Below the pieces are notes generated by a model, which saw only the letters and a program-made list of their open reading frames with translations, did no database searches and was not told where the DNA came from. DNA of 64,000 nucleotides from Chitinibacter bivalviorum (GTDB taxonomy: Bacteria > Pseudomonadota > Gammaproteobacteria > Burkholderiales > Chitinibacteraceae), in assembly GCF_013403565.1 (NCBI RefSeq), contig NZ_CP058627.1, positions 3,511,172 through 3,575,171 on the forward strand, in the 5' to 3' direction. Positions within the stretch are counted from its first letter, which is position 1. Each line of letters starts with the position of its first letter. A program made the position numbers and the translations under genes. Below are positions 1-8,902 of the stretch, in pieces.

Positions 1-15
1 TTTGACCCAGCATGA
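1..15 (+). CDS. pilM: PilM C-terminal end (partial)
   Basis: The first fifteen bases read Phe-Asp-Pro-Ala-stop in frame. The TGA overlaps the pilN ATG by four bases (ATGA), as expected for translationally coupled genes. PilM is the cytoplasmic actin-like protein that binds the PilN N-terminus in the type IV pilus alignment complex. PilM proteins commonly end in a short Leu-rich stretch followed by Phe-Asp, which fits. Only the last residues are in the window, so the name rests mainly on the pilNOPQ genes that follow. Confidence 0.6.
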   Translation, partial: FDPA

Positions 16-605
16 TTAGAATTAACTTACTCCCCCATCGTCAAGAAAAACGGATTGCTAGGCAACGTCGCTTCGTCGGTATGTTGGCTTTTTCGTTCTT
101 GGTTGCTATAGCAATTTTGATTGCAGGGTATCTATTTTTAAGTTCAAAAATTGATACTCAAAATGAGAGAAATGAATTTCTGACGATCGAAAATGCCAAG
201 CTCGATAAGGAAATTGCTGAAATTGAAAAGCTAAAAGCAGAGAAGCAGGCGTTGCTTGATCGTAAACAAATTGTTGAACGGTTGCAGTCTAATCGAACTG
301 AAATTGTCCATCTAATGGATCAGTTGACTAGACAAGTTCCTGAGGGTGTTTATCTGAAAGATGTTAAGCAAACCGCTGATTTGGTTGTAATAAATGGTTA
401 TGCTCAGTCTAATGCCCGAGTTTCTACTCTGATGCGTAACTTGAATGATTCCGCTATTTTTGAGCAGCCGCTATTGATTGAAGTGAAATCAGCAAATGTT
501 GGTAATCAACGGTTGTCTGATTTTATTCTGAATGTAAAGGTGACTCGTGCCGTTGAAAATGCATCAGGTGTAGCCGCTCAACCCAACGTTGCTAAGGGGA
601 AATAG
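12..605 (+). CDS. pilN: Type IV pilus inner-membrane alignment protein PilN
   Basis: PilN is a bitopic inner-membrane protein. Its short cytoplasmic N-terminus binds PilM and its periplasmic part pairs with PilO. The sequence shows the diagnostic start MIRINLLPHRQEKR, which is the PilM-binding motif, then one membrane segment at about residues 22-44. A charged coiled coil follows at about 50-90, then a ferredoxin-like periplasmic domain. Its 197 residues are normal for the family. It overlaps the end of pilM by four bases and is followed two bases later by pilO, so the five pil genes form one operon. Confidence 0.95.
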   Translation: MIRINLLPHRQEKRIARQRRFVGMLAFSFLVAIAILIAGYLFLSSKIDTQNERNEFLTIENAKLDKEIAEIEKLKAEKQALLDRKQIVERLQSNRTEIVHLMDQLTRQVPEGVYLKDVKQTADLVVINGYAQSNARVSTLMRNLNDSAIFEQPLLIEVKSANVGNQRLSDFILNVKVTRAVENASGVAAQPNVAKGK

Positions 606-607
606 TA

Positions 608-1243
608 ATGACATTGGATGAGCTTAAGAATTTAGACCCAAAAGATGCCGGCAATTGGCCAATACCCGTACAGTTAGGTGCAATGGCATTGTTGGCCGCT
701 CTTGTAATTGGCATTGGGCATTATTATGTTTGGCAGCCACAACTCGATGAGTTAGAGGTGGGGCGACAAAAGGAAGAGCAATTAAAACAGGACTTTTTAG
801 AAAAGAAAAAGCGCGCAATTAACCTTGAAGCTTATCGTCAGCAATTACTTGAAATTCAGCAATCTTTTGGTGCGTTGCTTAAGCAATTGCCAAATAAATC
901 TGAAATGGAAACATTGCTGACCGAAATTAACCAGGCTGGCGTTGGTCGTGGTCTTTTGTTTGAACTCTTTAAGCCTGGTGTAGAGCTAAAAACGGCGGAG
1001 TTCGCCGAAATGCCAATTAGCATCAAAGTGACAGGTTCGTATCATGACCTCGCAGCTTTTGTGAGTGATGTAGCACAGCTGTCTCGAATTGTGACCTTGA
1101 GTGACATTAAGTTGTCTGTACCTAAAGACCCATCTATGTTGACAATGGAAGCCACAATTAAGACTTATCGAGCACTCGATGATGCAGAGTTACAGGCAAT
1201 CCGACAGGCTGAGCTTGAGGCTCGTAAGAAAAAAAGACAGTAA
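608..1243 (+). CDS. pilO: Type IV pilus inner-membrane alignment protein PilO
   Basis: PilO is the partner of PilN and links the inner-membrane platform to PilP and the secretin. The 211-residue protein has a cytoplasmic N-terminal stretch, one membrane segment at about residues 22-43 (VQLGAMALLAALVIGIGHYYV), a coiled coil at about 50-90, and a periplasmic domain containing the typical ISIKVTGSYHDLAAFVSDVAQL pattern, given here in part. The C-terminus is Lys/Arg-rich. It starts two bases after pilN. Order and size match pilMNOPQ operons of other proteobacteria. Confidence 0.95.
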   Translation: MTLDELKNLDPKDAGNWPIPVQLGAMALLAALVIGIGHYYVWQPQLDELEVGRQKEEQLKQDFLEKKKRAINLEAYRQQLLEIQQSFGALLKQLPNKSEMETLLTEINQAGVGRGLLFELFKPGVELKTAEFAEMPISIKVTGSYHDLAAFVSDVAQLSRIVTLSDIKLSVPKDPSMLTMEATIKTYRALDDAELQAIRQAELEARKKKRQ

Positions 1244-1264
1244 GGCTCTATCGGGAGATAAATA

Positions 1265-1789
1265 ATGAAAAGATGGATCTTACTGGGGCTAATTACTACC
1301 TCTTTAAGCGGATGCTTTGGGGATAAAAATAGTGATTTAAAGGCTTGGATGCAAGAACAATCCGAGGGTTTGCGTGGTCGTGTAGAGCCACTGCCTGAGG
1401 TAAAGCCTTATGAGCCTTTTACTTATAACGCATTCGATTTGCCTGATCCTTTTAAGCCCAGCAAAATGGAACTGGCTAAGAAAGGCTCGGGTGGTGGCAT
1501 TGCGCCAAATACAAATCGCGTTAAAGAAATACTTGAAAGCTACGATCTTGAGAAGTTACGCATGGTTGGGACCTTGCAGCAAGGTAAAATCATTCAGGCC
1601 TTGGTAAAGGCACCTGACGGTAATTTGTATCGAGTTAAATTAGGTAGCTATATGGGGCAAAATTTCGGCATGGTTACAAAAGTGACCGAAACTGAGATTT
1701 CCCTTAAGGAAATTGTAGAAGATAGTGGTGGCGATTGGGTTGAACGTACAACAACCCTTAGTCTGGATGACTCGGAGCAGAAAAAATGA
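1265..1789 (+). CDS. pilP: Type IV pilus inner-membrane lipoprotein PilP
   Basis: PilP is a periplasmic lipoprotein anchored in the inner membrane. It connects the PilN/PilO pair with the N-terminal domains of the secretin PilQ. The N-terminus is a short lipoprotein signal ending in the lipobox L-S-G-C, with the lipidated Cys at about residue 17. A disordered linker containing the conserved YNAFDLPDPF segment follows, then the C-terminal beta-sandwich (EKLRMVGTL, then VKLGSYMGQNFG). A GGGAG-type ribosome site lies just upstream. The gene overlaps pilQ by four bases. Confidence 0.95.
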   Translation: MKRWILLGLITTSLSGCFGDKNSDLKAWMQEQSEGLRGRVEPLPEVKPYEPFTYNAFDLPDPFKPSKMELAKKGSGGGIAPNTNRVKEILESYDLEKLRMVGTLQQGKIIQALVKAPDGNLYRVKLGSYMGQNFGMVTKVTETEISLKEIVEDSGGDWVERTTTLSLDDSEQKK

Positions 1790-3882
1790 AGATGACTAAA
1801 ATACTGAGCTGTTTAACTCAGACCGCTTTCTTGCTGATTGCTCCTTTTGCCCTAGCTGCAGAAATGGCAAGCATCACTTCAATTGATGTGAGTAATGTCA
1901 GCGCAGAAAAACAGGTTGTGAAAGTGACCTTTAACGGTGCACCTCCAACACCTACTAGCTTCTCCGTAAATACGCCGCCTCGTATTGCTTTTGATTTTGC
2001 CAATACCACTAATCAAGCGGGAAAAAGTTCGGTTCAAGTGAATGGTGCATCATTACGAATGATTAATGTTGCAGAAGGGACGGGTCGCACGCGCTTAGTG
2101 TTTAATCTGCAAAAGCCTGCTTCGTATGAAACTACAGTTGAAAATAATTCCTTATTAATTTCAATTGATGGCGCTAGTACTGCATCGGTAAACAAAAATA
2201 GTGCCCCTACACGTACTAATGCGCAATTTGCTGAGTCCAAACAGACGGGTAAACGTGAAGGAATTCAGGATATTGATTTCCGGCGCGGTTCAGCAGGTGA
2301 AGGTAAAGTTGTTATCGATTTATCTAGCTCAAATGTTGGAATTGATATTCGTCAGCAAGGCAAAAAACTCCTTGTCGAGTTTTCGAAAGCCTCACTGCCA
2401 AAGAATCTTGAACGTAGTTTAGATGTTGCTGATTTCGGTACGCCTATTCAGAAAGTAGATACCTTTAGTCAGGGCGATACGATCAAAATGCTGATCGAGC
2501 CGAAAGGTAACTGGGAGTATTCGGCGTATCAAACCGAAAATCGCTTTGTTGTGGAAGTGCGAGATGCTGCTGATGGGAAAGGTAAAGCATCACTTGCAAA
2601 ACAAAACTATAAAGGCGAGAAGCTATCTCTCAATTTCCAAAGTGTGGAAATTCGAACAGTATTGCAAGTGATTGCCGAGTTTACGGGCTTGAATATTATT
2701 ACTAGTGACACTGTGAATGGTGCTTTGACGCTACGCCTTAAAGATGTTCCTTGGGATCAAGCTTTAGACATTATTTTGCAAGCAAAAGGTTTGGATCAGC
2801 GCAAATCTGGAAATGTACTTTGGATTGCGCCAAGAGATGAATTGGCCGCAAAAGAAACGGCAGAACTTGAGGCTAAGAAAAAGATCTCCGGTTTGGAGCC
2901 TACCCGCACTGAATATTTCTTACTGAAGTATGCTAAAGCCATAGATGCACAGAAATTACTTTCTGAGGGTAAAGGCAAAGATGCTTCAACCTCCTTGCTA
3001 TCTGAGCGCGGGACTGTCGCTAGTGATTTACGGACTAACCAAATTATTGTGCAAGACATCCCTTCAAAACTGGAGCAGGTGCGTGAATTATTAAGCAAAA
3101 TCGACGTTCCAGTTCGTCAAGTGATGATCGAGGCCCGCATCGTTGAGGCTGAGGATGGATTTACTAAGAACTTAGGTGTCAAATGGAATGGTTTGTATGC
3201 CAATAAAAATGCAGGTGTTGCTGGTGGTTTAACAACCAAAGAGTATGGCACGACAAATACATTTACTGGCCCTGCTTTGGATGGTTCGAAACCCTCGGTT
3301 AATTTGCCTGCGGCAGCAATCGGTGGCTTTAATCCTGGTTCAATTGCGCTGCTGCTTGCTGGTTCTGATGGCTTGTTGGGGCTGGAACTCTCTGCTCTAG
3401 AGCAGGATGGTAAAGGCAAGATTGTCTCTAGCCCACGCTTGGTAACTGCCGATCAAGTCGAAGCAGTGATCGAGGATGGTCAGGAAATTCCATACTCAGA
3501 GTCATCTCAGAATGGTGCAACATCTGTTTCATTCAAGAAAGCAACGCTATCACTGAAAGTAACGCCACAAATTACGCCTGATGGCAGTGTATTTATGGAT
3601 GTTGCTGTGAATAAAGATAGTCGTGGTGAGGCGACACTAAGTGGCCCTGCCATTAATACCAAGCAAATCAAGACTAAAGTACTGGTTGAAAACGGTGGAA
3701 CAGTGGTGATTGGTGGCATCTATATTGAAGATACCACTAATACCGTGACACAAATTCCATTGCTCGGCGATATTCCTGTAATGGGTAATTTGTTCAAAAA
3801 TCGCACTTCTGTTAAAGCTAAGCGTGAATTGTTGATTTTCCTGACCCCTCGTGTATTGCAGTCAGATTTGACTTTGCGTTAA
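1786..3882 (+). CDS. pilQ: Type IV pilus outer-membrane secretin PilQ
   Basis: PilQ forms the gated outer-membrane channel through which the pilus fibre is extruded. The 698-residue protein has a signal peptide (about residues 1-25) and two AMIN-type domains for peptidoglycan contact, one near residues 30-130 and one near 160-260. A secretin N0/STN domain follows at about 285-345, then an N1 domain at about 385-445, and the secretin pore at about 490-690 with VVIGGIYIEDTT and the terminal RELLIFLTPR motif. It is the last pil gene. A hairpin follows the stop, and the aro genes continue in the same direction. Confidence 0.96.
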   Translation: MKMTKILSCLTQTAFLLIAPFALAAEMASITSIDVSNVSAEKQVVKVTFNGAPPTPTSFSVNTPPRIAFDFANTTNQAGKSSVQVNGASLRMINVAEGTGRTRLVFNLQKPASYETTVENNSLLISIDGASTASVNKNSAPTRTNAQFAESKQTGKREGIQDIDFRRGSAGEGKVVIDLSSSNVGIDIRQQGKKLLVEFSKASLPKNLERSLDVADFGTPIQKVDTFSQGDTIKMLIEPKGNWEYSAYQTENRFVVEVRDAADGKGKASLAKQNYKGEKLSLNFQSVEIRTVLQVIAEFTGLNIITSDTVNGALTLRLKDVPWDQALDIILQAKGLDQRKSGNVLWIAPRDELAAKETAELEAKKKISGLEPTRTEYFLLKYAKAIDAQKLLSEGKGKDASTSLLSERGTVASDLRTNQIIVQDIPSKLEQVRELLSKIDVPVRQVMIEARIVEAEDGFTKNLGVKWNGLYANKNAGVAGGLTTKEYGTTNTFTGPALDGSKPSVNLPAAAIGGFNPGSIALLLAGSDGLLGLELSALEQDGKGKIVSSPRLVTADQVEAVIEDGQEIPYSESSQNGATSVSFKKATLSLKVTPQITPDGSVFMDVAVNKDSRGEATLSGPAINTKQIKTKVLVENGGTVVIGGIYIEDTTNTVTQIPLLGDIPVMGNLFKNRTSVKAKRELLIFLTPRVLQSDLTLR

Positions 3883-3886
3883 AACT

Positions 3887-3919
3887 CAAAGCTTGGCGAT
3901 AGATCATCGCTAAGCTTTG
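3887..3919 (+). other. Hairpin between pilQ and aroK
   Basis: CAAAGCTT-g-GCGAT pairs with ATCGC-t-AAGCTTTG around a five-base loop, giving 13 base pairs with one internal mismatch. It begins four bases after the pilQ stop. No T-run follows, so it is not a canonical intrinsic terminator. It may set mRNA processing or the relative level of pil and aro transcripts. Confidence 0.6.
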
Positions 3920-3933
3920 TAGAATCAAGTAAA

Positions 3934-4464
3934 ATGCCTGGTATGAAAATGCCAGGCAATTTTTTTTTAGTCGGCCTAATGGGGGCCGGCAAGACCACAG
4001 TTGGGCGCGCGCTAGCAAAAGCCGCAAGCAAAACTTTCTATGACTCAGATCATGAAATTGAAGCTAGAACCGGTGCCCGTATCCCCACCATATTTGAATT
4101 AGAGGGGGAGGTCGGTTTTCGTCAACGCGAAGCGGAAGCCATAGCTGACCTCACGCAGCTGAAAAATATCGTCTTAGCAACAGGCGGTGGAGCTGTGCTC
4201 CATCCGGCTAATCGAGCGCATTTACGGCGAAATGGCTACGTGATTTATCTATGCGCGAGCCCAGAAGAGCTTTATAAGCGCACCTGCCACGATAAAAATC
4301 GCCCTTTACTTCAAACTGCAGATCCAAAGGCTCGCCTCGCCGAGCTTTACGCCATACGTGATCCTTTGTATCGTGAAGTGGCCGATCTAGTCATGGATAC
4401 TAGCCAGCAGAGCGTGAATTCCTTGCTGCAACTACTGCTAAAAGAATTGGAAAGAAAAACATGA
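3934..4464 (+). CDS. aroK: Shikimate kinase
   Basis: This enzyme phosphorylates the 3-hydroxyl of shikimate with ATP, the fifth step of the shikimate pathway to aromatic amino acids. The Walker A motif GLMGAGKTT is at residues 14-22. It is followed by the shikimate-binding [11 protein letters not shown] region, the [11 protein letters not shown] segment and the ATGGGAVL glycine motif. The length of 176 residues is normal. Two further ATG codons lie within the first six codons, and no start has a strong ribosome site, so the exact start is uncertain. It overlaps aroB by four bases, a common arrangement downstream of pilQ in proteobacteria. Confidence 0.95.
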   Translation: MPGMKMPGNFFLVGLMGAGKTTVGRALAKAASKTFYDSDHEIEARTGARIPTIFELEGEVGFRQREAEAIADLTQLKNIVLATGGGAVLHPANRAHLRRNGYVIYLCASPEELYKRTCHDKNRPLLQTADPKARLAELYAIRDPLYREVADLVMDTSQQSVNSLLQLLLKELERKT

Positions 4465-5555
4465 CCCGTGTTGTTCGTGTAGACATTGCACATGCTCCTT
4501 ATGATATTTTGATCGGCAAAAATTTATTGTCAGTTGCCGATCGAATTAGCTCTCTCTTGCCGCAGCCTCGTGTTGCTATTGTTAGTAATACAACGGTTGC
4601 TCCCTTGTATATGCAGCCCTTAGTGGCGTCTCTAGAGGCGCAAGGGATTGTTTGCCAGCAAATTATCCTACCCGATGGCGAAAAGTATAAAACTTGGGAG
4701 TCGCTAAATCTGATCATGGATGCATTGCTAACCGAGCGAGCGGAGCGTAAAACTACGCTGATTGCCCTGGGTGGTGGTGTTATTGGTGATATGACTGGTT
4801 TTGCAGCTGCGATTTACCAGCGCGGCGTGCCGTTTATTCAAATCCCTACTACATTATTGGCTCAGGTTGACTCATCAGTTGGCGGTAAAACAGCTATCAA
4901 TCATCCTTTGGGTAAGAATATGATTGGTGCTTTTTATCAGCCACGGTTAGTGCTGGCAGATATCGATAGCCTGTCTACCTTGCCTGATCGAGAGTTCTCG
5001 GCGGGGATGGCTGAAGTTATTAAATATGGTTTGATTGACGACCCGGAGTTCCTAGCTTGGCTGGAAGTTAATATGGATGGCTTGATGGCTCGCGATGAGG
5101 TCTTGCTGGCCGAAGCTATCGAGCGCTGCTGTCAAAACAAAGCTCGAATTGTCGCTGCGGATGAAAAAGAAACAGGCCAGCGTGCCCTGTTGAACCTAGG
5201 CCATACTTTTGGTCATGCCATTGAAGCGGGCATGGGCTATGGTGTTTGGTTGCATGGTGAAGCGGTCGCCGCTGGTATGGTGTTAGCGGCCTACGCATCA
5301 CAAGCACTTGGGCATCTCATTACACAAGATGTTGAGCGCGTGATTGCGATCCTGAAAAAAACCAAACTGCCCGTGGTGTCACCTTCGCTCGGTGGCGCTG
5401 CTCGTTTTAAAGAGCTCATGGCGCAAGATAAAAAGGTGGATGCTGGCCGCATCAAGTTTATTTTGCTGCGCCAGCTGGGTGAGGCTTATATTGGCGAATT
5501 GCCAGAGTCAGCGATTGATTCGGCATTGTTAGCCGCTTGCGAAGCCGATAAATAA
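4461..5555 (+). CDS. aroB: 3-Dehydroquinate synthase
   Basis: This NAD- and metal-dependent enzyme cyclises DAHP to 3-dehydroquinate, the second step of the shikimate pathway. Family motifs are clear: the NAD-binding [11 protein letters not shown], the [12 protein letters not shown] segment, the active-site AEVIKYG, and the metal-ligand histidines in [11 protein letters not shown] and [10 protein letters not shown]. At 364 residues it has normal length. It is translationally coupled to aroK. Its last 70 bases lie antisense to the 3' end of the convergent BrkB-type gene. Confidence 0.97.
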   Translation: MTRVVRVDIAHAPYDILIGKNLLSVADRISSLLPQPRVAIVSNTTVAPLYMQPLVASLEAQGIVCQQIILPDGEKYKTWESLNLIMDALLTERAERKTTLIALGGGVIGDMTGFAAAIYQRGVPFIQIPTTLLAQVDSSVGGKTAINHPLGKNMIGAFYQPRLVLADIDSLSTLPDREFSAGMAEVIKYGLIDDPEFLAWLEVNMDGLMARDEVLLAEAIERCCQNKARIVAADEKETGQRALLNLGHTFGHAIEAGMGYGVWLHGEAVAAGMVLAAYASQALGHLITQDVERVIAILKKTKLPVVSPSLGGAARFKELMAQDKKVDAGRIKFILLRQLGEAYIGELPESAIDSALLAACEADK

Positions 5556-6727
5556 TCTGCCAAAGTAATATCCAGAGCAGCTTTGGCCTTATCAAGCGGT
5601 AAGGACAGGCTGCTTTTTCCATCTGAGCTCAGCGGGCTCACTATCAGCTCAAATACCTGATGCAAGCGGATATTGTGCGCACTCCCCGCCAAAAACCATT
5701 CCCCATCACGGTTGGACTCTACCCAGTTTTGCCCTGCCATTTGCTCTAGCAATTGTTGGGTCGCATCAACGCCTAAACCCACTCGTTTGCGTAGTTCATT
5801 GATGTGCAAGATGTATGAGTACTGATGTGCGTACGCCAGCTCAGATAAAATTCGCATCGCCTGCTCAAATCGAGTGCCATGATGATCATCCCAGCGCCAG
5901 CCATCATTGTGCCAATACGATAGTGTGGCCGACATCACCGCGCCAGCGAGCACGATCACCCAGCATAGATACAGCCATAGCAGGAAAATCGGAAAGCTGG
6001 CAAACGCGCCGTAGACCAATTTATACGTGCCAAATTGTTTGATGTACTGGGCAAAGAGCAACTTCATCAATTCCAGCAATATTGAGGCAATCAGCGCCGC
6101 AGTAAATGCGTGGTTGCGCGGTACAAAGCAATTGGGAAGTACCAAATACAGCAAGCTGAGCGAGCCAAAAACTAAAAACCAAGGCCCAAGTTTGATAAAT
6201 TCAACATCAAGCCCACCCGCAATACTGCCTGCTTGATTCGACAACCAGTTGGTCAGCGACAGGCTTAGCCCAATTAAAAGTGGCGCCAGTGTCAGTGTGG
6301 CCCAGTAGGTGAGGGTACGCGACAAGAGCTTGCGTTGGCGCTGCACACGCCAGATCGTGTTGAAGGTTTTTTCAATCGTGAGCATCAACAGCAAGGCCGT
6401 AGCTACCAAACCAATCATCCCGAAGGTGGTCAGGCGATCGGCATTTTCAGCAAATTGTCGCATATACACGCCAACCACTTTGCCAGCGGCATCGGGCACC
6501 AGATTGGTGATGATAAAACCACGAAATTTGCTGCTAATTTCATTGAACATCGGAAATGCGGAAATCACGGTCAGCGCAATCGTGAATAGTGGAACGACGG
6601 CCAGCAGCGTGGTATAGGTCAGGCTACCCGCGGTTTCAAGGCAGCGATCAGCCAGCAGTCGGCGACCTACAAAGCGGGCAAAGCCAATGATTCGGCGCCA
6701 AAGTGGCAAATCGGAAGTATCAGACAT
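5486..6727 (-). CDS. YihY/BrkB family inner-membrane protein
   Basis: This is a member of the BrkB/YihY family (UPF0761), polytopic membrane proteins of uncertain function. The name ribonuclease BN sometimes attached to the family is a historical misassignment. I chose the ATG at 6727 ([10 protein letters not shown]); the 54 upstream in-frame codons look non-coding and run into wrbA. About six membrane segments lie between residues 35 and 270, with the family motif [15 protein letters not shown] near residue 30. A cytoplasmic C-terminal region of about 130 residues resembles a winged helix. The 3' end overlaps aroB by 70 bases on the opposite strand. Confidence 0.88.
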   Translation of the reverse strand: MSDTSDLPLWRRIIGFARFVGRRLLADRCLETAGSLTYTTLLAVVPLFTIALTVISAFPMFNEISSKFRGFIITNLVPDAAGKVVGVYMRQFAENADRLTTFGMIGLVATALLLMLTIEKTFNTIWRVQRQRKLLSRTLTYWATLTLAPLLIGLSLSLTNWLSNQAGSIAGGLDVEFIKLGPWFLVFGSLSLLYLVLPNCFVPRNHAFTAALIASILLELMKLLFAQYIKQFGTYKLVYGAFASFPIFLLWLYLCWVIVLAGAVMSATLSYWHNDGWRWDDHHGTRFEQAMRILSELAYAHQYSYILHINELRKRVGLGVDATQQLLEQMAGQNWVESNRDGEWFLAGSAHNIRLHQVFELIVSPLSSDGKSSLSLPLDKAKAALDITLADYLSASQAANNAESIADSGNSPI

Positions 6728-6754
6728 GGTCGTATGGAGAGGCTCGAATCCCTT

Positions 6755-6760
6755 TATAAT
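6755..6760 (+). promoter_or_regulatory. Probable -10 element upstream of wrbA
   Basis: A perfect TATAAT lies 26 bases before the wrbA start, in the 59-base gap between two divergent genes. I see no convincing -35 element at 17 bp, and the motif is nearly symmetric, so it could serve either direction. Confidence 0.4.
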
Positions 6761-6774
6761 AACGCAAACTTTGA

Positions 6775-7766
<992 letters not shown>

Positions 7767-7842
7767 TAAATCACGTCGAATTAATCTCAATACAACTATA
7801 TTGGCCGCATTCAGCGGCTATTTGAAAGACTTAGGAAATACG

Positions 7843-8322
7843 ATGAACCAAGCCAAAATCAACGAATTATTGACCATCCTTGCTGATGGTAGCCTCGAAG
7901 CAGAAGATATTGCCGCAATGACCGCCGAAGTAGCCAAAGCGGCTGCCGATGCCGATGCTTATTTAGCCAATGATCCAGAGAGCCAATACAGTGCCGCAGC
8001 AGGTATGCCGTTGGCCGAATGGGTTTTGCTGGAGCAACTCGAAGGCGGGTTGATTTTCCGTGGTGACACCGTGGCGGATGTGTACGAGCAAATCACCGAT
8101 GCATTTGGCGAAGATGAACTCGATCTGGCCGTGAGCGAGTTAATTAGTTTGAGCGAAGCCGACGCGATAATCAAAGTGGCAGAAGAATTAGCGCCGCTCT
8201 ACACGCGAGTCAATTTCAGCAAGCCAATTGGTGGCGCCAAACTGCAAGTGGTGCTGGTGCGTACGGCCAAGTTCGAGCGATTTTTGGAGTTGGCCGGAGA
8301 ACTTGGGGTTGCTGCGTTTTAA
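7843..8322 (+). CDS. Acidic conserved-looking protein of unknown function
   Basis: I do not recognise this 159-residue protein. It is strongly acidic and Ala-rich, soluble, without a signal peptide or membrane segment, and predicted mostly helical. I chose the ATG at 7843 because AGGA sits seven bases upstream; an upstream in-frame extension would run back into the DUF2069 gene. Codon use matches its neighbours. It is 76 bases after the DUF2069 gene, and an attC-like site begins nine bases after its stop. It could therefore be the host gene next to an integration site, or itself a cassette gene. Confidence 0.7.
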   Translation: MNQAKINELLTILADGSLEAEDIAAMTAEVAKAAADADAYLANDPESQYSAAAGMPLAEWVLLEQLEGGLIFRGDTVADVYEQITDAFGEDELDLAVSELISLSEADAIIKVAEELAPLYTRVNFSKPIGGAKLQVVLVRTAKFERFLELAGELGVAAF

Positions 8323-8330
8323 GCAAAAGT

Positions 8331-8479
8331 GCTCAACTACGCTTGCGAGTACTCAGAAGGAGTGGTTGCGGGCCGTGTTCGGCCATGAGCGGAAGTATTT
8401 ATGCGCTTGCGCTTGCCAGAATGTGCGTCAGCAGCCTTTCTGATAGCAAACGACAGTAATTCGGTTGATGCGTTAGGCT
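8331..8479 (+). other. attC-like recombination site (candidate)
   Basis: The 3' edge is the integron core sequence GTTAGGC at 8473-8479 (consensus GTTRRRY). The 5' edge is GCTCAAC at 8331-8337, an imperfect complement. The flanking 25 bases of each end are imperfect inverted repeats: CGAGTACT near the left end faces AGTAATTCG near the right end. A 149-bp imperfect dyad ending in GTTRRRY is the layout of long attC sites. A small hairpin GGCCG-tgtt-CGGCC lies inside. No integrase gene is in the window, so this is a candidate only. Confidence 0.4.
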
Positions 8480-8482
8480 TCA

Positions 8483-8803
8483 ATGAGTGAGGCTTGCTTA
8501 ATGGTTAGGGTGCCAAAAGTGGACGTAAGCGAATTACTTAATCAGGTCAAAGATTCAGAGTCTTTCTTAGTCTTTGTCCGTGCACTGGCCGCAGACCGAG
8601 CCGACTCTGTGATTAAAGTGAAGGCGAGTCCCAGCCACCCGCATGACTCCGATGGCAGGGAGAGCACGACGATTGAGTCATTCTTAAAGAGTGCAATAGC
8701 TTGGGCTGAAGATAGCAATTTCGGCCTCACCCAAGGATTGCCACAATCCAACCCATGGCGGCAATTCGCAGTTTTTCTGTATTGCGGCAAAATATATGAG
8801 TAA
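8483..8803 (+). CDS. DUF7660 family protein, cassette-like gene
   Basis: This 106-residue protein matches my memory of the DUF7660 family: a start around SELLNQVKDSESFLVFVRAL, a central TTIESFLKSAIAWAEDS, and the C-terminal signature NPWRQFAVFLYCGKIYE. The function is unknown; the family is small, soluble and widespread. The ATG at 8483 lies four bases after a GTTAGGC core. A second ATG at 8501 has a better ribosome site (GAGG eight bases upstream) and may be the true start. The stop is followed within six bases by GCTAAC, so the gene is framed like an integron cassette. Confidence 0.75.
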   Translation: MSEACLMVRVPKVDVSELLNQVKDSESFLVFVRALAADRADSVIKVKASPSHPHDSDGRESTTIESFLKSAIAWAEDSNFGLTQGLPQSNPWRQFAVFLYCGKIYE

Positions 8804-8806
8804 GTA

Positions 8807-8902
8807 GCTAACAAGTCATTCAGCCTGAATGGCCGAGACGCGACAGCTTTACATCTATTGCCAGCCACTCATTGCACCGATTAATGAGTGTCGCCAATGG
8901 GT
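8807..8902 (+). other. 5' part of a second attC-like site, cut by the IS (candidate)
   Basis: After the DUF7660 stop the sequence reads GCTAACAAGTCATTCAGCC, which resembles the 5' end (R''-L'') of many attC sites. The palindrome CATTCAG-c-CTGAATG follows at 8817-8831, and a second hairpin CACTCATT/AATGAGTG sits at 8866-8890. The expected closing GTTRRRY core is missing. The IS1182-type element begins at about 8903, so the site may be truncated. No matching 3' half is visible beyond the IS. Confidence 0.35.
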
